From positions 1-34,281 of the forward strand of contig DASWAT010000173.1 in NCBI GenBank assembly GCA_036390995.1: a DNA stretch of 34,281 nucleotides. The letters are read 5' to 3'. This DNA comes from DASQQQ01 sp036390995 (lineage in GTDB: Bacteria > Actinomycetota > UBA4738 > HRBIN12). This document shows positions 19,970-27,919 of the stretch, piece after piece. The position numbers and the translations under genes are program-made. The notes under the pieces were generated by a model, which was not told the DNA's origin, searched no databases, and saw nothing but the letters and a program-made list of their open reading frames with translations. Position 1 is the first letter of the stretch, and every line of letters begins with the position of its first letter.

Positions 19970-20782
19970 GTGAGCATCGATCCGTTCCGATCACCACTCC
20001 GCGACGGCGCGAACGCCGGGCGCGTGGCCCTGGTGACAGGGGGCGGAACTGGGATCGGCCGCGCAACCGCCCGTGAGCTCGCGCGGACCGGAGCGTCGGT
20101 CGTGGTCTGCGGGAGGCGGTCCGAGCCGCTCGAGGCCGTCCGGGCCGAGCTCGAAGAGGGCGGGAGCCGGGTCCTCGTGGTTGCCGCCGACGTCCGGGAG
20201 CCGGACGAGGTCGAGCGATCGGTCGACGAGGCGCTCGATCGTTTCGGACGGATCGACGTTCTGGTGAACAACGCAGGCGGGCAGTTCGAAGCTCCCGCCG
20301 AGGACATCGCGTCCAAGGGCTGGCGCGCCGTCCACCGGTTGGTGGTGGATGCGGCCTGGGATCTCACGCGAACCGTCGCGCGCCGATCCATGATCCCGAA
20401 TCGGGACGGCCTGGTCGTGTTCATCGGGTTCAGCCCCCGTCGTGGTATCCCCGGCATGGCCCATGCGGCGGCGGCACGGGCCGCTCTGGAGAACCTGGCG
20501 AGCGGGCTGGCCATCGAGTGGAGCCATTTCGGGATCCGTGCGGTGTGCGTGGCCTGCGGCAACGTGGATACGGACGGTCTTCGGGCGTACGGCGACGAGG
20601 AGGTGGCACGGTGGGCTCGCGAGGTGCCGCTTGGGCGCCTGGCCCTTCCCGAGGAGGTGGCATCGGTGATCGCCTTCCTGGCCTCGGCGGGAGGCGCCTA
20701 CGTCACCGGTACCACCGTCGTGGTGGACGGCGGCCTGGATGCCTGGGGCCTGGCCACCCTGCCGCCGGAACGGCTCGGGTGA
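19970..20782 (+). CDS. SDR-fold oxidoreductase lacking the usual Tyr-Lys pair
   Basis: A 270-residue short-chain dehydrogenase. The cofactor loop TGGGTGIG (23-30), CGRR (NADPH-favouring), the ADV and NNAG (100-103) motifs are all normal, and it ends with FLASAGGAYVTGTTVVVDGG. At the active site, where YxxxK is expected, it reads HAAAAR (165-170), with Ala and Arg in those places, and the preceding Ser strand reads FIGFSPRRG. It resembles enoyl-CoA reductase-like SDRs, in which this pair is also altered. Either a different reaction or a non-catalytic role is possible. The start is GTG at 19970. Confidence 0.88.
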   Translation: MSIDPFRSPLRDGANAGRVALVTGGGTGIGRATARELARTGASVVVCGRRSEPLEAVRAELEEGGSRVLVVAADVREPDEVERSVDEALDRFGRIDVLVNNAGGQFEAPAEDIASKGWRAVHRLVVDAAWDLTRTVARRSMIPNRDGLVVFIGFSPRRGIPGMAHAAAARAALENLASGLAIEWSHFGIRAVCVACGNVDTDGLRAYGDEEVARWAREVPLGRLALPEEVASVIAFLASAGGAYVTGTTVVVDGGLDAWGLATLPPERLG

Positions 20783-20904
20783 CCCCGGGACGGATCCCCC
20801 CGCGATCGGATCCCACTCCGCGGGGTGTTGGGGTTCGAGCACTCGACGGGGGCCCCTGCGGAGCCGATACTTCGCCGGAGGCGGACCCGACCGAGGGAGG
20901 CGAG

Positions 20905-21315
20905 GTGCACCGAAGCCTGCGAGCCGCGATGCCGATCGTCCTGGCGGCGATCGCCCTCGTTGCATGCGTCACCGGAACCGAGGAGCCGAACGTCGGAGGG
21001 ACCCCGGTGGGAAGGCCGGGCTCCTATACGTTCTCCGGCAGCGGCGTGCAGGCCAGCCTGACGATGATCGGCACGGCCGGACAGCTCGAGATCGAGAACC
21101 AGGGAGCGACCGACCTCGGTGCCCCCGGGGTGGCCGCCGTGGATGCCGCGGGCAATCGCGTGAACGCATCGGTGGCGAACGCAGCCCCGGTCTCGGCGGG
21201 CTCGTCGGCGCTGTTCCAGATCTCGTTCCCGGCGGGGTTCCGACCCGGAAACTACCCCACGCTGCGCTTGGACTTCGGCGGTCAGGACTTCGGAACGCTG
21301 CAGCGCACCGCCTGA
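20905..21315 (+). CDS. Small secreted lipoprotein, function unknown
   Basis: A 136-residue protein with a lipoprotein signal: RSLRAAMPIVLAAIALVAC, lipobox LVAC at about residues 18-21. The mature part is a beta-rich domain (GSYTFSGSGVQASLTMIGTA, then GQLEIENQGATDL and NYPTLRLDFGGQDFG), probably an immunoglobulin-like sandwich. The start is GTG with GAGGGAGGCGAG directly before it. No family recognised. It follows the SDR gene by 122 bases and converges with the enoyl-CoA hydratase. Confidence 0.75.
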   Translation: MHRSLRAAMPIVLAAIALVACVTGTEEPNVGGTPVGRPGSYTFSGSGVQASLTMIGTAGQLEIENQGATDLGAPGVAAVDAAGNRVNASVANAAPVSAGSSALFQISFPAGFRPGNYPTLRLDFGGQDFGTLQRTA

Positions 21316-21349
21316 GGGCGGGCGAGGGACGGCTCGACGGCGGCTCGGT

Positions 21350-22102
21350 TCAAACCTCCGACCCGAACGAGCCCGTGGACTCCCTGTGCTCCTCGGTCTG
21401 CGACAAGACCCCGTAGGCGAGGCGTTCGATCATGAGCCCGGCCTCCCGCGAGGACTCCGCCATCAGGTCCACGGCGTGCTTGGCCACCTCCACCGCCAAC
21501 GGAGGAAGCCCGGCGAGCTCACCGGCCATCGCGGTCGCGAGGTCCATCGCGTCCCCCTCGTCCACGACCTCGGTCACGAGGCCGAAGCGAAGCGCCTCCT
21601 GCGCGTCGACACGCCGGCGGAGCAGCAGCAGCTCCTTGGCCCGGGCGGCGCCCACCGCGCGCACCAGCCGGTGCGTGCCGCCGGAGGACGGGACGATGCC
21701 GATCGCCACCTCCGGCAGCCCGAACACCGCGGTCGTATCCGCCACCCGGAAGTCGCATGCCAGCGCCAGCTCGAACCCACCCCCCAGGCAGTAGCCGTGG
21801 ATCGCCGCCACCGTCGGCTGCCGAAGGCGCGCCACGCGCTCGTACACGTCCCCGAGCTCGCGGTAGTAGGCGAGGATGCCGGCCGGTGTGGCGTCCCGCA
21901 TCTCGCGCACGTCGGCCCCCGCGCAGAAGGCCCTCCCCTCGCCGGCCAGCACGACCGCACGGCTCCCCCGAACCTCCTCGGAGGCGAGCGCAGCATCCAG
22001 GTCGCGCTCGACCGCGTTCGAGAGCGCGTTGAGCTTCTCCGGCCGATGCAGCGCAACCACCGCGATCCCATCGTGCTGCCGCACCCGGACCAGCTCACCC
22101 AT
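21350..22102 (-). CDS. Enoyl-CoA hydratase/isomerase family protein
   Basis: A 250-residue crotonase-fold enzyme. The oxyanion-hole segment GRAFCAGADVREM and the second one, GYCLGGGFELALACDFRVA, are complete. Both catalytic glutamates of true hydratases are present (E111 in GFELAL, E131 in LPEVAIGIVPSSGG). It probably hydrates 2-enoyl-CoA in fatty-acid or amino-acid breakdown. Its start overlaps the end of the alcohol dehydrogenase gene by eight bases, so they form an operon and may act in one pathway. Substrate chain length cannot be read from the sequence. Confidence 0.92.
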   Translation of the reverse strand: MGELVRVRQHDGIAVVALHRPEKLNALSNAVERDLDAALASEEVRGSRAVVLAGEGRAFCAGADVREMRDATPAGILAYYRELGDVYERVARLRQPTVAAIHGYCLGGGFELALACDFRVADTTAVFGLPEVAIGIVPSSGGTHRLVRAVGAARAKELLLLRRRVDAQEALRFGLVTEVVDEGDAMDLATAMAGELAGLPPLAVEVAKHAVDLMAESSREAGLMIERLAYGVLSQTEEHRESTGSFGSEV

Positions 22103-23189
22103 ACGCGATCACCGTGCGCGCCTCCTCGCCCCGTTCGAACGACGCGAGCGCCTCGTTGATCTCGTCCAGAGGCCTGAACCGTGCGATCATCGGATCCAGC
22201 CGGAGCGCGCCCGAGGCCACCAGCCCGGCGAGCATCGGCAGGTCCCGGGGCGGCACGCACGAGCCGTACCAACTCCCGGTCACGGTCCGCTCCTGGTAGA
22301 CCATGGTCAGCGCGTCGAGGGCGACCCGGGCCTCCGGCGGCGCCATCCCGACCAGGACGGCGATCCCTCCGGGCGCGGTCACCCGCACGGCCAGCTCGAT
22401 CGTGGACGGCCGGCCGAGGGCCTCGATCACGGCGTCGGCACCCTCGGGCAGGACCGCCCTGATCGCCGGCTCGGCGTCCTCCTCGGCGAGCGCCAGCACC
22501 GTATCTGTGGCCCCGAGCCCCCGGGCAAGCTCGAGCTTCGCCGGGACCACGTCGACGGCGACGATGGACGCTGCCCCCGCGATCCTCGCGCCCTGCACGG
22601 CCGACAAGCCGACGCCGCCGCATCCGATCACGGCGACCGACCGACCGGGCTGCACCTTCGCCGTGTTCAGCACGGCCCCCACGCCGGTCGTCACCGCGCA
22701 CCCGAGGAGCGCGACCCGATCCAGCGGGAGCGACCGATCGATCTTGATCGCGGTGTTCGCGGGGACCACGGCGAGCTCTGCGAACGACGCGGGCAGGTTG
22801 TGGTGGATCCTGGTTCCGCCCTGGTGGAGCCGGGTCGTGCCGTCCGCCAGTACGCCGCCGTCGAAGGCCCCGAGGCGCTCGCACAGGTTCGGCCGCCCGG
22901 AGGCGCAGCGCCGGCACGACCCGCAGTACGGGAGCCAGGACAGGACGACGTGGTCGCCGGGCGCGAGCCCCTCCACGCCCTCCCCCAGCTCCTCGACCAC
23001 GCCGGAGCCCTCGTGCCCGAGCACGATGGGGGTGGGCATCGGATGGACGCCCCGCACCTCGTGCCAGTCCGAGCGGCAGACCCCGCTCGCGACCATCCGG
23101 ATACGAACCTCGCCGGCCTTCGGTGGATCGAGCTCGACGTCCTCCACCACGAGGGGCCGCCCCGTCTCGTACATCACCGCCGCTCGCAC
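22095..23189 (-). CDS. Zinc-dependent alcohol dehydrogenase (MDR class III-like)
   Basis: A 364-residue medium-chain dehydrogenase. Catalytic zinc ligands C38, H59 and C164 and structural zinc ligands C89, C92, C95 and C103 are all present. The Rossmann loop is GCGGVG (189-194), followed by VAVDVV, whose Asp indicates NAD. It oxidises a primary alcohol or a glutathione/mycothiol-type adduct; the length and 'SWYGSCVPPRDLP' segment resemble the NDMA-dependent/class III type. The start GTG at 23189 follows a GATACT box by seven bases (leaderless). It is first gene of an operon with the enoyl-CoA hydratase. Confidence 0.92.
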   Translation of the reverse strand: MRAAVMYETGRPLVVEDVELDPPKAGEVRIRMVASGVCRSDWHEVRGVHPMPTPIVLGHEGSGVVEELGEGVEGLAPGDHVVLSWLPYCGSCRRCASGRPNLCERLGAFDGGVLADGTTRLHQGGTRIHHNLPASFAELAVVPANTAIKIDRSLPLDRVALLGCAVTTGVGAVLNTAKVQPGRSVAVIGCGGVGLSAVQGARIAGAASIVAVDVVPAKLELARGLGATDTVLALAEEDAEPAIRAVLPEGADAVIEALGRPSTIELAVRVTAPGGIAVLVGMAPPEARVALDALTMVYQERTVTGSWYGSCVPPRDLPMLAGLVASGALRLDPMIARFRPLDEINEALASFERGEEARTVIAYG

Positions 23190-23196
23190 GGCGGCA

Positions 23197-23202
23197 AGTA
23201 TC
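23197..23202 (-). promoter_or_regulatory. Probable -10 box, leaderless start of the alcohol dehydrogenase operon
   Basis: GATACT on the minus strand, seven bases before the GTG ending at 23187. The first base departs from TANNNT. Confidence 0.35.
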
Positions 23203-23331
23203 CCCCATGGCGGGGCTCGGGACCGCCGGACACGCGGTCCTCGGTGCGGAGGCGTCCCGGGCCCGCGGGGCCCTCCGGCCCTCGACGTGGTCGCGGGGGC
23301 TCCGGACCATGACGGGAGGGAGGTGGGTGCC

Positions 23332-24300
23332 ATGTCCACGGTGCACGAGCCCGATCTACACGACGAGGAGCTCGAGCGGCATCTCCGGCTCTGGGTCTCC
23401 GAGGCGCTGATCTCATCCGACGAGGCCGAATCGATCCGGGCGTTCGAGACCCGGAGAGCGCCGGCGGCCCCCCGGATCCCGTTGGTCGCGGAGGCCCTCG
23501 GCTATCTCGGTGCGGCGCTCACCCTGGCAGCCGGGATCGTGGTGTTCGCGCGCGTCTGGGATGATCTGTCGCCCGGCGGGCGTGTGACGGTCCTCGCGTC
23601 GGCCACCCTCCTCGCGTTCGCCGGTGGCCTCGTCCTGCGGGGGAGCGAGGAGTCGGCATTCGGCCGTCTGTCGAGCGTGCTGTGGCTGCTCGCCGTCGGC
23701 GGCACCGCCTGGAGCGTCGGGCTGCTGGCGGCCGACGTGCTCGACGTGTCGGACCGGCTCGTCCCGGTCTGGGTGGGCGGGGCGATGACCGTCTCGGCCG
23801 CCCTCCTGTACGCGCTGCATCCTCGGACGCTCCAGCTGTTCGGGCTGACCGCCGGACTGCTCACCCTGCTCACCGGCTGGTGGCAGTCCCCCATCCCGAT
23901 CGGCCTGTCCTGGTGGGTCGTCGGCGCCGCGTACATGACGCTCGGGTGGAGGGGAGCGCTCCGTCCCCGCCAGGCGGCGCTCCGGCTCGGGGCGATCGTC
24001 GCCGTGATCGGTCCGTGCTTCATGGTCGCCGATGTCGCAGCAGGCACGTACATCCTGGGCCTGGCGACGGCCGGCGCGATCCTGGCGGTGAGCGTGGCCA
24101 TCGGTGAGCCGCTGCTGCTGGTGCCGGGGGCGCTCGCCCTGTTCGGCTACCTGCTGAGCGCGATCCAGCGCTACCTCGGCGACACGCTGGGGATGCCCAT
24201 CGTACTGTTGCTGGCGGGCGTGGCGCTGCTCGCGATCGCCCTCGTGACGGCGCGGTTGCGAGCGCTCACCCGCGAGCGCGGCGGGACCCTCGAGCCCTAG
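23332..24300 (+). CDS. DUF2157-like multi-pass membrane protein
   Basis: A 322-residue protein. A cytosolic N-terminal region (HLRLWVSEALISSDEAESIR, about 15-35) matches the DUF2157 opening. About ten hydrophobic segments follow from residue 50 to 310, among them LGYLGAALTLAAGIVVFARV and MPIVLLLAGVALLAIALVTA. The family has no proven function. The ATG has GGGAGGGAGG upstream. The last bases of its stop are shared with the stop of the convergent YbaK-type gene (CTAG at 24297-24300). Confidence 0.82.
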   Translation: MSTVHEPDLHDEELERHLRLWVSEALISSDEAESIRAFETRRAPAAPRIPLVAEALGYLGAALTLAAGIVVFARVWDDLSPGGRVTVLASATLLAFAGGLVLRGSEESAFGRLSSVLWLLAVGGTAWSVGLLAADVLDVSDRLVPVWVGGAMTVSAALLYALHPRTLQLFGLTAGLLTLLTGWWQSPIPIGLSWWVVGAAYMTLGWRGALRPRQAALRLGAIVAVIGPCFMVADVAAGTYILGLATAGAILAVSVAIGEPLLLVPGALALFGYLLSAIQRYLGDTLGMPIVLLLAGVALLAIALVTARLRALTRERGGTLEP

Positions 24301-24773
24301 ACGTACTCGTCCTGCGGGTGGCGCGTGAGCGGAGCAACGGTGACGCGCTCCCGATCGAACAGATCGTTCACGGCCGCCTTCACGGACTCGGTCTGCGAGC
24401 CGGCCGCGAAGACGACGGTCTCATGTCGCATGACCTCAGCATCCACGAACGTCGGCATGTCGAGCAACGTACCGAGCGGCGGCAGGCTGCCGAGCTCGAA
24501 CTCCGGCAGGTCGTGCTGGACCTCCCCCTCCGTGGCCAGGTGCGCGTGGTGATCGCCCACGGCCTCCTCGACCAGCTTCATGTCCAACCGGCAGTCGCCG
24601 GGGATCACGGCGAGCACGTGACCCCACCTCGTGTCGACCAGGAGAGCCTTCACCACCTCGTGGGCGTCGATCCCCAGCGCCCGAGCCTCCTCGATGGACG
24701 TGAACGCCTTCGGATGGACCACCACCTCGAAGGGGATGCCCTTGTGTTCCAGGTACTCGGTCGTGCGCGTCAT
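24297..24773 (-). CDS. YbaK/ProX-type aminoacyl-tRNA deacylase
   Basis: A 158-residue single editing domain: YLEHKGIPFEVVVHPKAFTS, then ARALGIDAHEVVKALLVDT with the catalytic lysine K42, and GSLPPLGTLLDMPTFVDAEV, the GxxxPxG loop. Such enzymes hydrolyse mischarged tRNAs (for example Cys- or Ala-tRNA-Pro). Which tRNA it edits cannot be decided by eye; the 'CGDCRLDMKL'-like segment reads PGDCRLDMKLVEEA. The start ATG has GGAAGGAG seven bases upstream. It converges with the DUF2157-like gene, with overlapping stops. Confidence 0.88.
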   Translation of the reverse strand: MTRTTEYLEHKGIPFEVVVHPKAFTSIEEARALGIDAHEVVKALLVDTRWGHVLAVIPGDCRLDMKLVEEAVGDHHAHLATEGEVQHDLPEFELGSLPPLGTLLDMPTFVDAEVMRHETVVFAAGSQTESVKAAVNDLFDRERVTVAPLTRHPQDEYV

Positions 24774-24900
24774 GGGGTGTCTCCTTCCCGCAGTACGGCC
24801 AGCGTACGCACGTGGAGAGCTCGCGCGGACCGGCCCCCCGGCCGTAGCGGAGCGGGCCCAACGGCCCCCGCCGAGGGCGCGCGTCGGGCATGCTTGGTCC

Positions 24901-25932
24901 GTGGGCGGCTGGGTGTTCCACATGGACCTGGACCAGTTCATCGCCGCGGTCGAGCTGCTGCGGCGACCGGAACTGCGGGGCCGCCCCGTGGTGGTAGGAG
25001 GAGCCGGCGACCCGACGAAGCGCGGCGTGGTCTCCACCGCGAACTACGAGGCTCGGGCGTTCGGGATCCGGTCCGGGATGCCGCTGCGGACCGCCTTCAA
25101 GCGATGTCCGGACGCCGTCTTCCTGCCGGTGGACGCCGACCTGTACCTTGCCGCCTCGCGACGGGTCATGGACACGCTCCGCACGTTCCCCGCGGTGGTC
25201 CAGGTGGCCGGCTGGGACGAGGCGTTCCTCGCCGTGGAGACCGACGATCCCGAAGCGCTCGCCGCCGAGATCCAGCGCGCGGTGCTCGAGCGGACGGAGC
25301 TGTGGTGCTCGATCGGCGTGGGCGACAACAAGCTGCGGGCGAAGATCGCGAGCGGCTTCGCGAAGCCCGCGGGCGTCTTCCGCCTCACGGCGGCGAACTG
25401 GTCCGCGGTGATGGGCGATCTCGCCGCGGATGCGCTCTGGGGGATCGGCCGGAAGACGGCCGCGAGGCTCGAGACGCTCGGCGTCCGCACCGTGCGTGAG
25501 CTCGCCGGTGCGGACGCGGAGGTGCTCGCCTCGCGATTCGGCCCGAACACTGGGCCGTGGCTCCGGCGACTGGCTCTCGGCGAGGAAGCCTCGCCGGTCA
25601 CCGACGAGCCGTACGTGCCGAAGGCTCGGGGACGCGAGCGGACGTTCCAGCGAGACCTCACCGATCCGGCGACCATCCGGCGCGAGGTCGAACGGCTCGC
25701 CGGGGAGTTGATGGACGACCTCCAGGAGGAGGGCCGGCCGGCGATCCGCATCGTGGTGAAGGTCCGGTTCGCGCCGTTCACCACACACACGCACGGCGTG
25801 AGCCTCCCGGAGCCGTCGATGGACCCCGGGCCGGTCCGGATCGGCGCGCTGGTCGCGCTCGAACGCTTCGAGTTGACGCGCCCCGTGAGACTGCTCGGCG
25901 TCCGCGCGGAGCTGGCCCCGCCCGGGAGCTGA
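24901..25932 (+). CDS. dinB: Y-family DNA polymerase (DNA polymerase IV type)
   Basis: A 343-residue translesion polymerase. The first metal motif is HMDLDQFIAAVE (D9, D11, with F13 as the steric gate), the finger motif ANYEARAFGIRSGMPL follows, and the second metal motif is GWDEAFL (D106, E107), where most DinB proteins have S-(I/V)-DEA(F/Y)LD. SIGVGDNKLRAKIASGFAKP and a helix-hairpin-helix (LWGIGRKTAARLETLGVRTV) follow. The little-finger domain ends at a short PPGS tail, with no obvious beta-clamp-binding motif. The start is the GTG at 24901 with CATGCT six bases upstream. No SOS box was seen. Confidence 0.9.
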   Translation: MGGWVFHMDLDQFIAAVELLRRPELRGRPVVVGGAGDPTKRGVVSTANYEARAFGIRSGMPLRTAFKRCPDAVFLPVDADLYLAASRRVMDTLRTFPAVVQVAGWDEAFLAVETDDPEALAAEIQRAVLERTELWCSIGVGDNKLRAKIASGFAKPAGVFRLTAANWSAVMGDLAADALWGIGRKTAARLETLGVRTVRELAGADAEVLASRFGPNTGPWLRRLALGEEASPVTDEPYVPKARGRERTFQRDLTDPATIRREVERLAGELMDDLQEEGRPAIRIVVKVRFAPFTTHTHGVSLPEPSMDPGPVRIGALVALERFELTRPVRLLGVRAELAPPGS

Positions 25933-25978
25933 GACCGGACCCACCGCCGCTCACGGTCGCACCCGTCCCGCCCTGCGC

Positions 25979-26560
25979 TCAGCGCTTGCGGAACGTGTAC
26001 CAGGCGGACCCGGGAGGCTCGCGACCGGGCACCACGCGAACCAGGTCGAAGGCGCCGCCGAAGCGGCGCTCCATCTCGCCCCGGGTCACACCCATGCTCA
26101 GCCATCTCCTCATGCCGCGGGCGCCGAACGCCCACACCAGGCACATGGCCCCCGATCTCGCGACGCGGGTGACCTCACGGACGTAGTCGGCCCGGCGATC
26201 ACGCCCGATCCCGTGGAAGCATCCGATGTCGAGGACGAGGTCGAAGGGCCCGTCCACGCCCAGCGCGGACAGCCGGGTGACGTCGCCCCGGAGGACGCTG
26301 ACGCCCTCCAGGCCCGCCGTCTTGCCCTTCGCCCGCTCGATCGCGAGGGCGGAGAAGTCCACCCCGACCGCCTCCCAGCCGTGCCGCGCCAGGTACACGA
26401 CGTTCGTGCCGGTGCCGCAGCCCAGGTCCAGGGCCCGCCCGGGTGGGAGCGGCTCCGGCCCCTCGATCGCCTCGACCACCTCCGGAGGCGTGACGCCGGT
26501 GTCCCACGGGACCGTCCCCCGCCGGTAGGACCGATCGTAGAACCGCTTCCGCCAGATCAC
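25979..26560 (-). CDS. SAM-dependent methyltransferase (class I)
   Basis: A 193-residue enzyme with the standard order: a FYDRSYRRGTVPWDTG opening, SAM loop ALDLGCGTGTNVVYLA, acidic strand-2 end GVDFS, RGDVTRL, and motif LVLDIGCFHGIG. The opening resembles TehB/thiopurine-type small methyltransferases. The substrate is not predictable. The start GTG at 26560 has GGAG eight bases upstream, 14 bases after the stop of the MFS gene. The two form an operon; a methyltransferase beside an efflux pump could serve detoxification (inference). Confidence 0.88.
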   Translation of the reverse strand: MIWRKRFYDRSYRRGTVPWDTGVTPPEVVEAIEGPEPLPPGRALDLGCGTGTNVVYLARHGWEAVGVDFSALAIERAKGKTAGLEGVSVLRGDVTRLSALGVDGPFDLVLDIGCFHGIGRDRRADYVREVTRVARSGAMCLVWAFGARGMRRWLSMGVTRGEMERRFGGAFDLVRVVPGREPPGSAWYTFRKR

Positions 26561-26574
26561 GCCGCTCACTCCGA

Positions 26575-27888
26575 TCAGCCGCCCTCCGAGACCCCTCCAG
26601 CCGCCGCCGTTACACCGGACGCCGGCTCCCGCCGGCCTCGCATCCGACGGGTCAGCACCCACAGCAGCAGGCAGTACGCGGCGACCAGGACACCGACCCC
26701 CGTCATGACCGAACGGACCCCGTAGACGCCCGCGAGCCACCCGCACAGAGCGTTCGATCCCGACAGCGTGAACGTGATCAGCGCTCCGTCGAACCCGAAG
26801 ACCCGGCCGAGCACGCGGTCGGGCACGATCGACTGGTACGAGTAGGTCACCAGCGTCCACTGGGCTCCGCCCGCCACGTGCGCCAGCAGCGCGGCGAGGC
26901 CGGCCAGGTAGATGTCCGGCATCCACGGCAGCACCGCGTAGAGCGACGCGAACACCACCGGCGTGAGGATCACCGCGAGGAGCAAACGTCCCCGATCGTC
27001 CCGGCGGATCAGCGGCCGGATCAGGAACGGCCCCACCAGCGACCCGACGCCGCGCATCGCGAACAGCAGGCCGGTCCCCCGGTCGCCCGCGTGATACACG
27101 GAGGTCGCGAGCACCGGCAGCAACGCGACCACCCCGATGGCGAATCCCGCCCCCAGACGGACCGCGAACAGGGCCAGCACCCGGTGGTCCCGGCGCGAGT
27201 ACTGCACCGCCTCCTTGGTGGCGCCGAGGATGCTCGGGTGCACCAGGTGGGGCTCGCGCACCTCCGAGGTGCGGCGCCGGACGCCGAGCAGCAGCGCTCC
27301 GGCGGCGAAGAAGGAGAGCGCGTCCACGAGGTACCCCACGTCGTTGCCGTAGGCCGCCACGACGAGCCCGCCCACGCCGGCACCCACCGCGAGCATGGTG
27401 CCCCAAGCCGACCCGCTCAGCACGTTGGCGGCGGCCAGATCCTCCGGTTCGACGAGGTTCGGGACCGCCGCCGACGCCGCCGGCTCGAACAGCGCCGAGA
27501 CACCTGAGATGCCCGCGGCCAGGACGTACACGAGCCAGAGCTCCGAGCGTCCGTGGACCAGGAAGAACCCGGCGGCGAGCAGACCCATGACCACGTTCGT
27601 GACGATCATGAGCATGCGCCGGTCCAGACGATCCGCCAGGGGCCCCCCGACGAACGAGACGATCCCGTACGGGAGGTTGTAGGCGACGAAGACCGCCGCG
27701 ACCAGCGTCGCGGACCGCGTGACGTCCCACACGAACCCCGAGAGAGCGACCACGAGGAACCAGTCGCCGGCGAAGGAGATCAGCTGGCCGAGGTAGAACA
27801 ACCGGAAGTCGCGGTTGCGGCGCAGGAGAGACCACGCCTCCCTCCAGACCTTCTCCCGTCGCGGGCCGAGCTCGTGCGCGCTCTCCAA
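26575..27888 (-). CDS. MFS transporter (EntS/MFS_3 type exporter)
   Basis: A 437-residue major facilitator with twelve membrane segments. FRLFYLGQLISFAGDWFLVV opens helix 1. The loop 2-3 signature is GGPLADRLDRRMLMI. FEPAASAAVPNLVEPEDLAA is the typical helix 4-5 segment of the MFS_3 group that contains EntS and macrolide exporters. The likely role is efflux of a hydrophobic compound. The start is a TTG at 27888; TACCGT lies ten bases before it and no strong ribosome site is visible, so the start is the least certain part. It is followed by the methyltransferase. Confidence 0.88.
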   Translation of the reverse strand: MESAHELGPRREKVWREAWSLLRRNRDFRLFYLGQLISFAGDWFLVVALSGFVWDVTRSATLVAAVFVAYNLPYGIVSFVGGPLADRLDRRMLMIVTNVVMGLLAAGFFLVHGRSELWLVYVLAAGISGVSALFEPAASAAVPNLVEPEDLAAANVLSGSAWGTMLAVGAGVGGLVVAAYGNDVGYLVDALSFFAAGALLLGVRRRTSEVREPHLVHPSILGATKEAVQYSRRDHRVLALFAVRLGAGFAIGVVALLPVLATSVYHAGDRGTGLLFAMRGVGSLVGPFLIRPLIRRDDRGRLLLAVILTPVVFASLYAVLPWMPDIYLAGLAALLAHVAGGAQWTLVTYSYQSIVPDRVLGRVFGFDGALITFTLSGSNALCGWLAGVYGVRSVMTGVGVLVAAYCLLLWVLTRRMRGRREPASGVTAAAGGVSEGG

Positions 27889-27919
27889 GGGCTACACGAC
27901 GGTAGCAGCGCGGCGCCGG

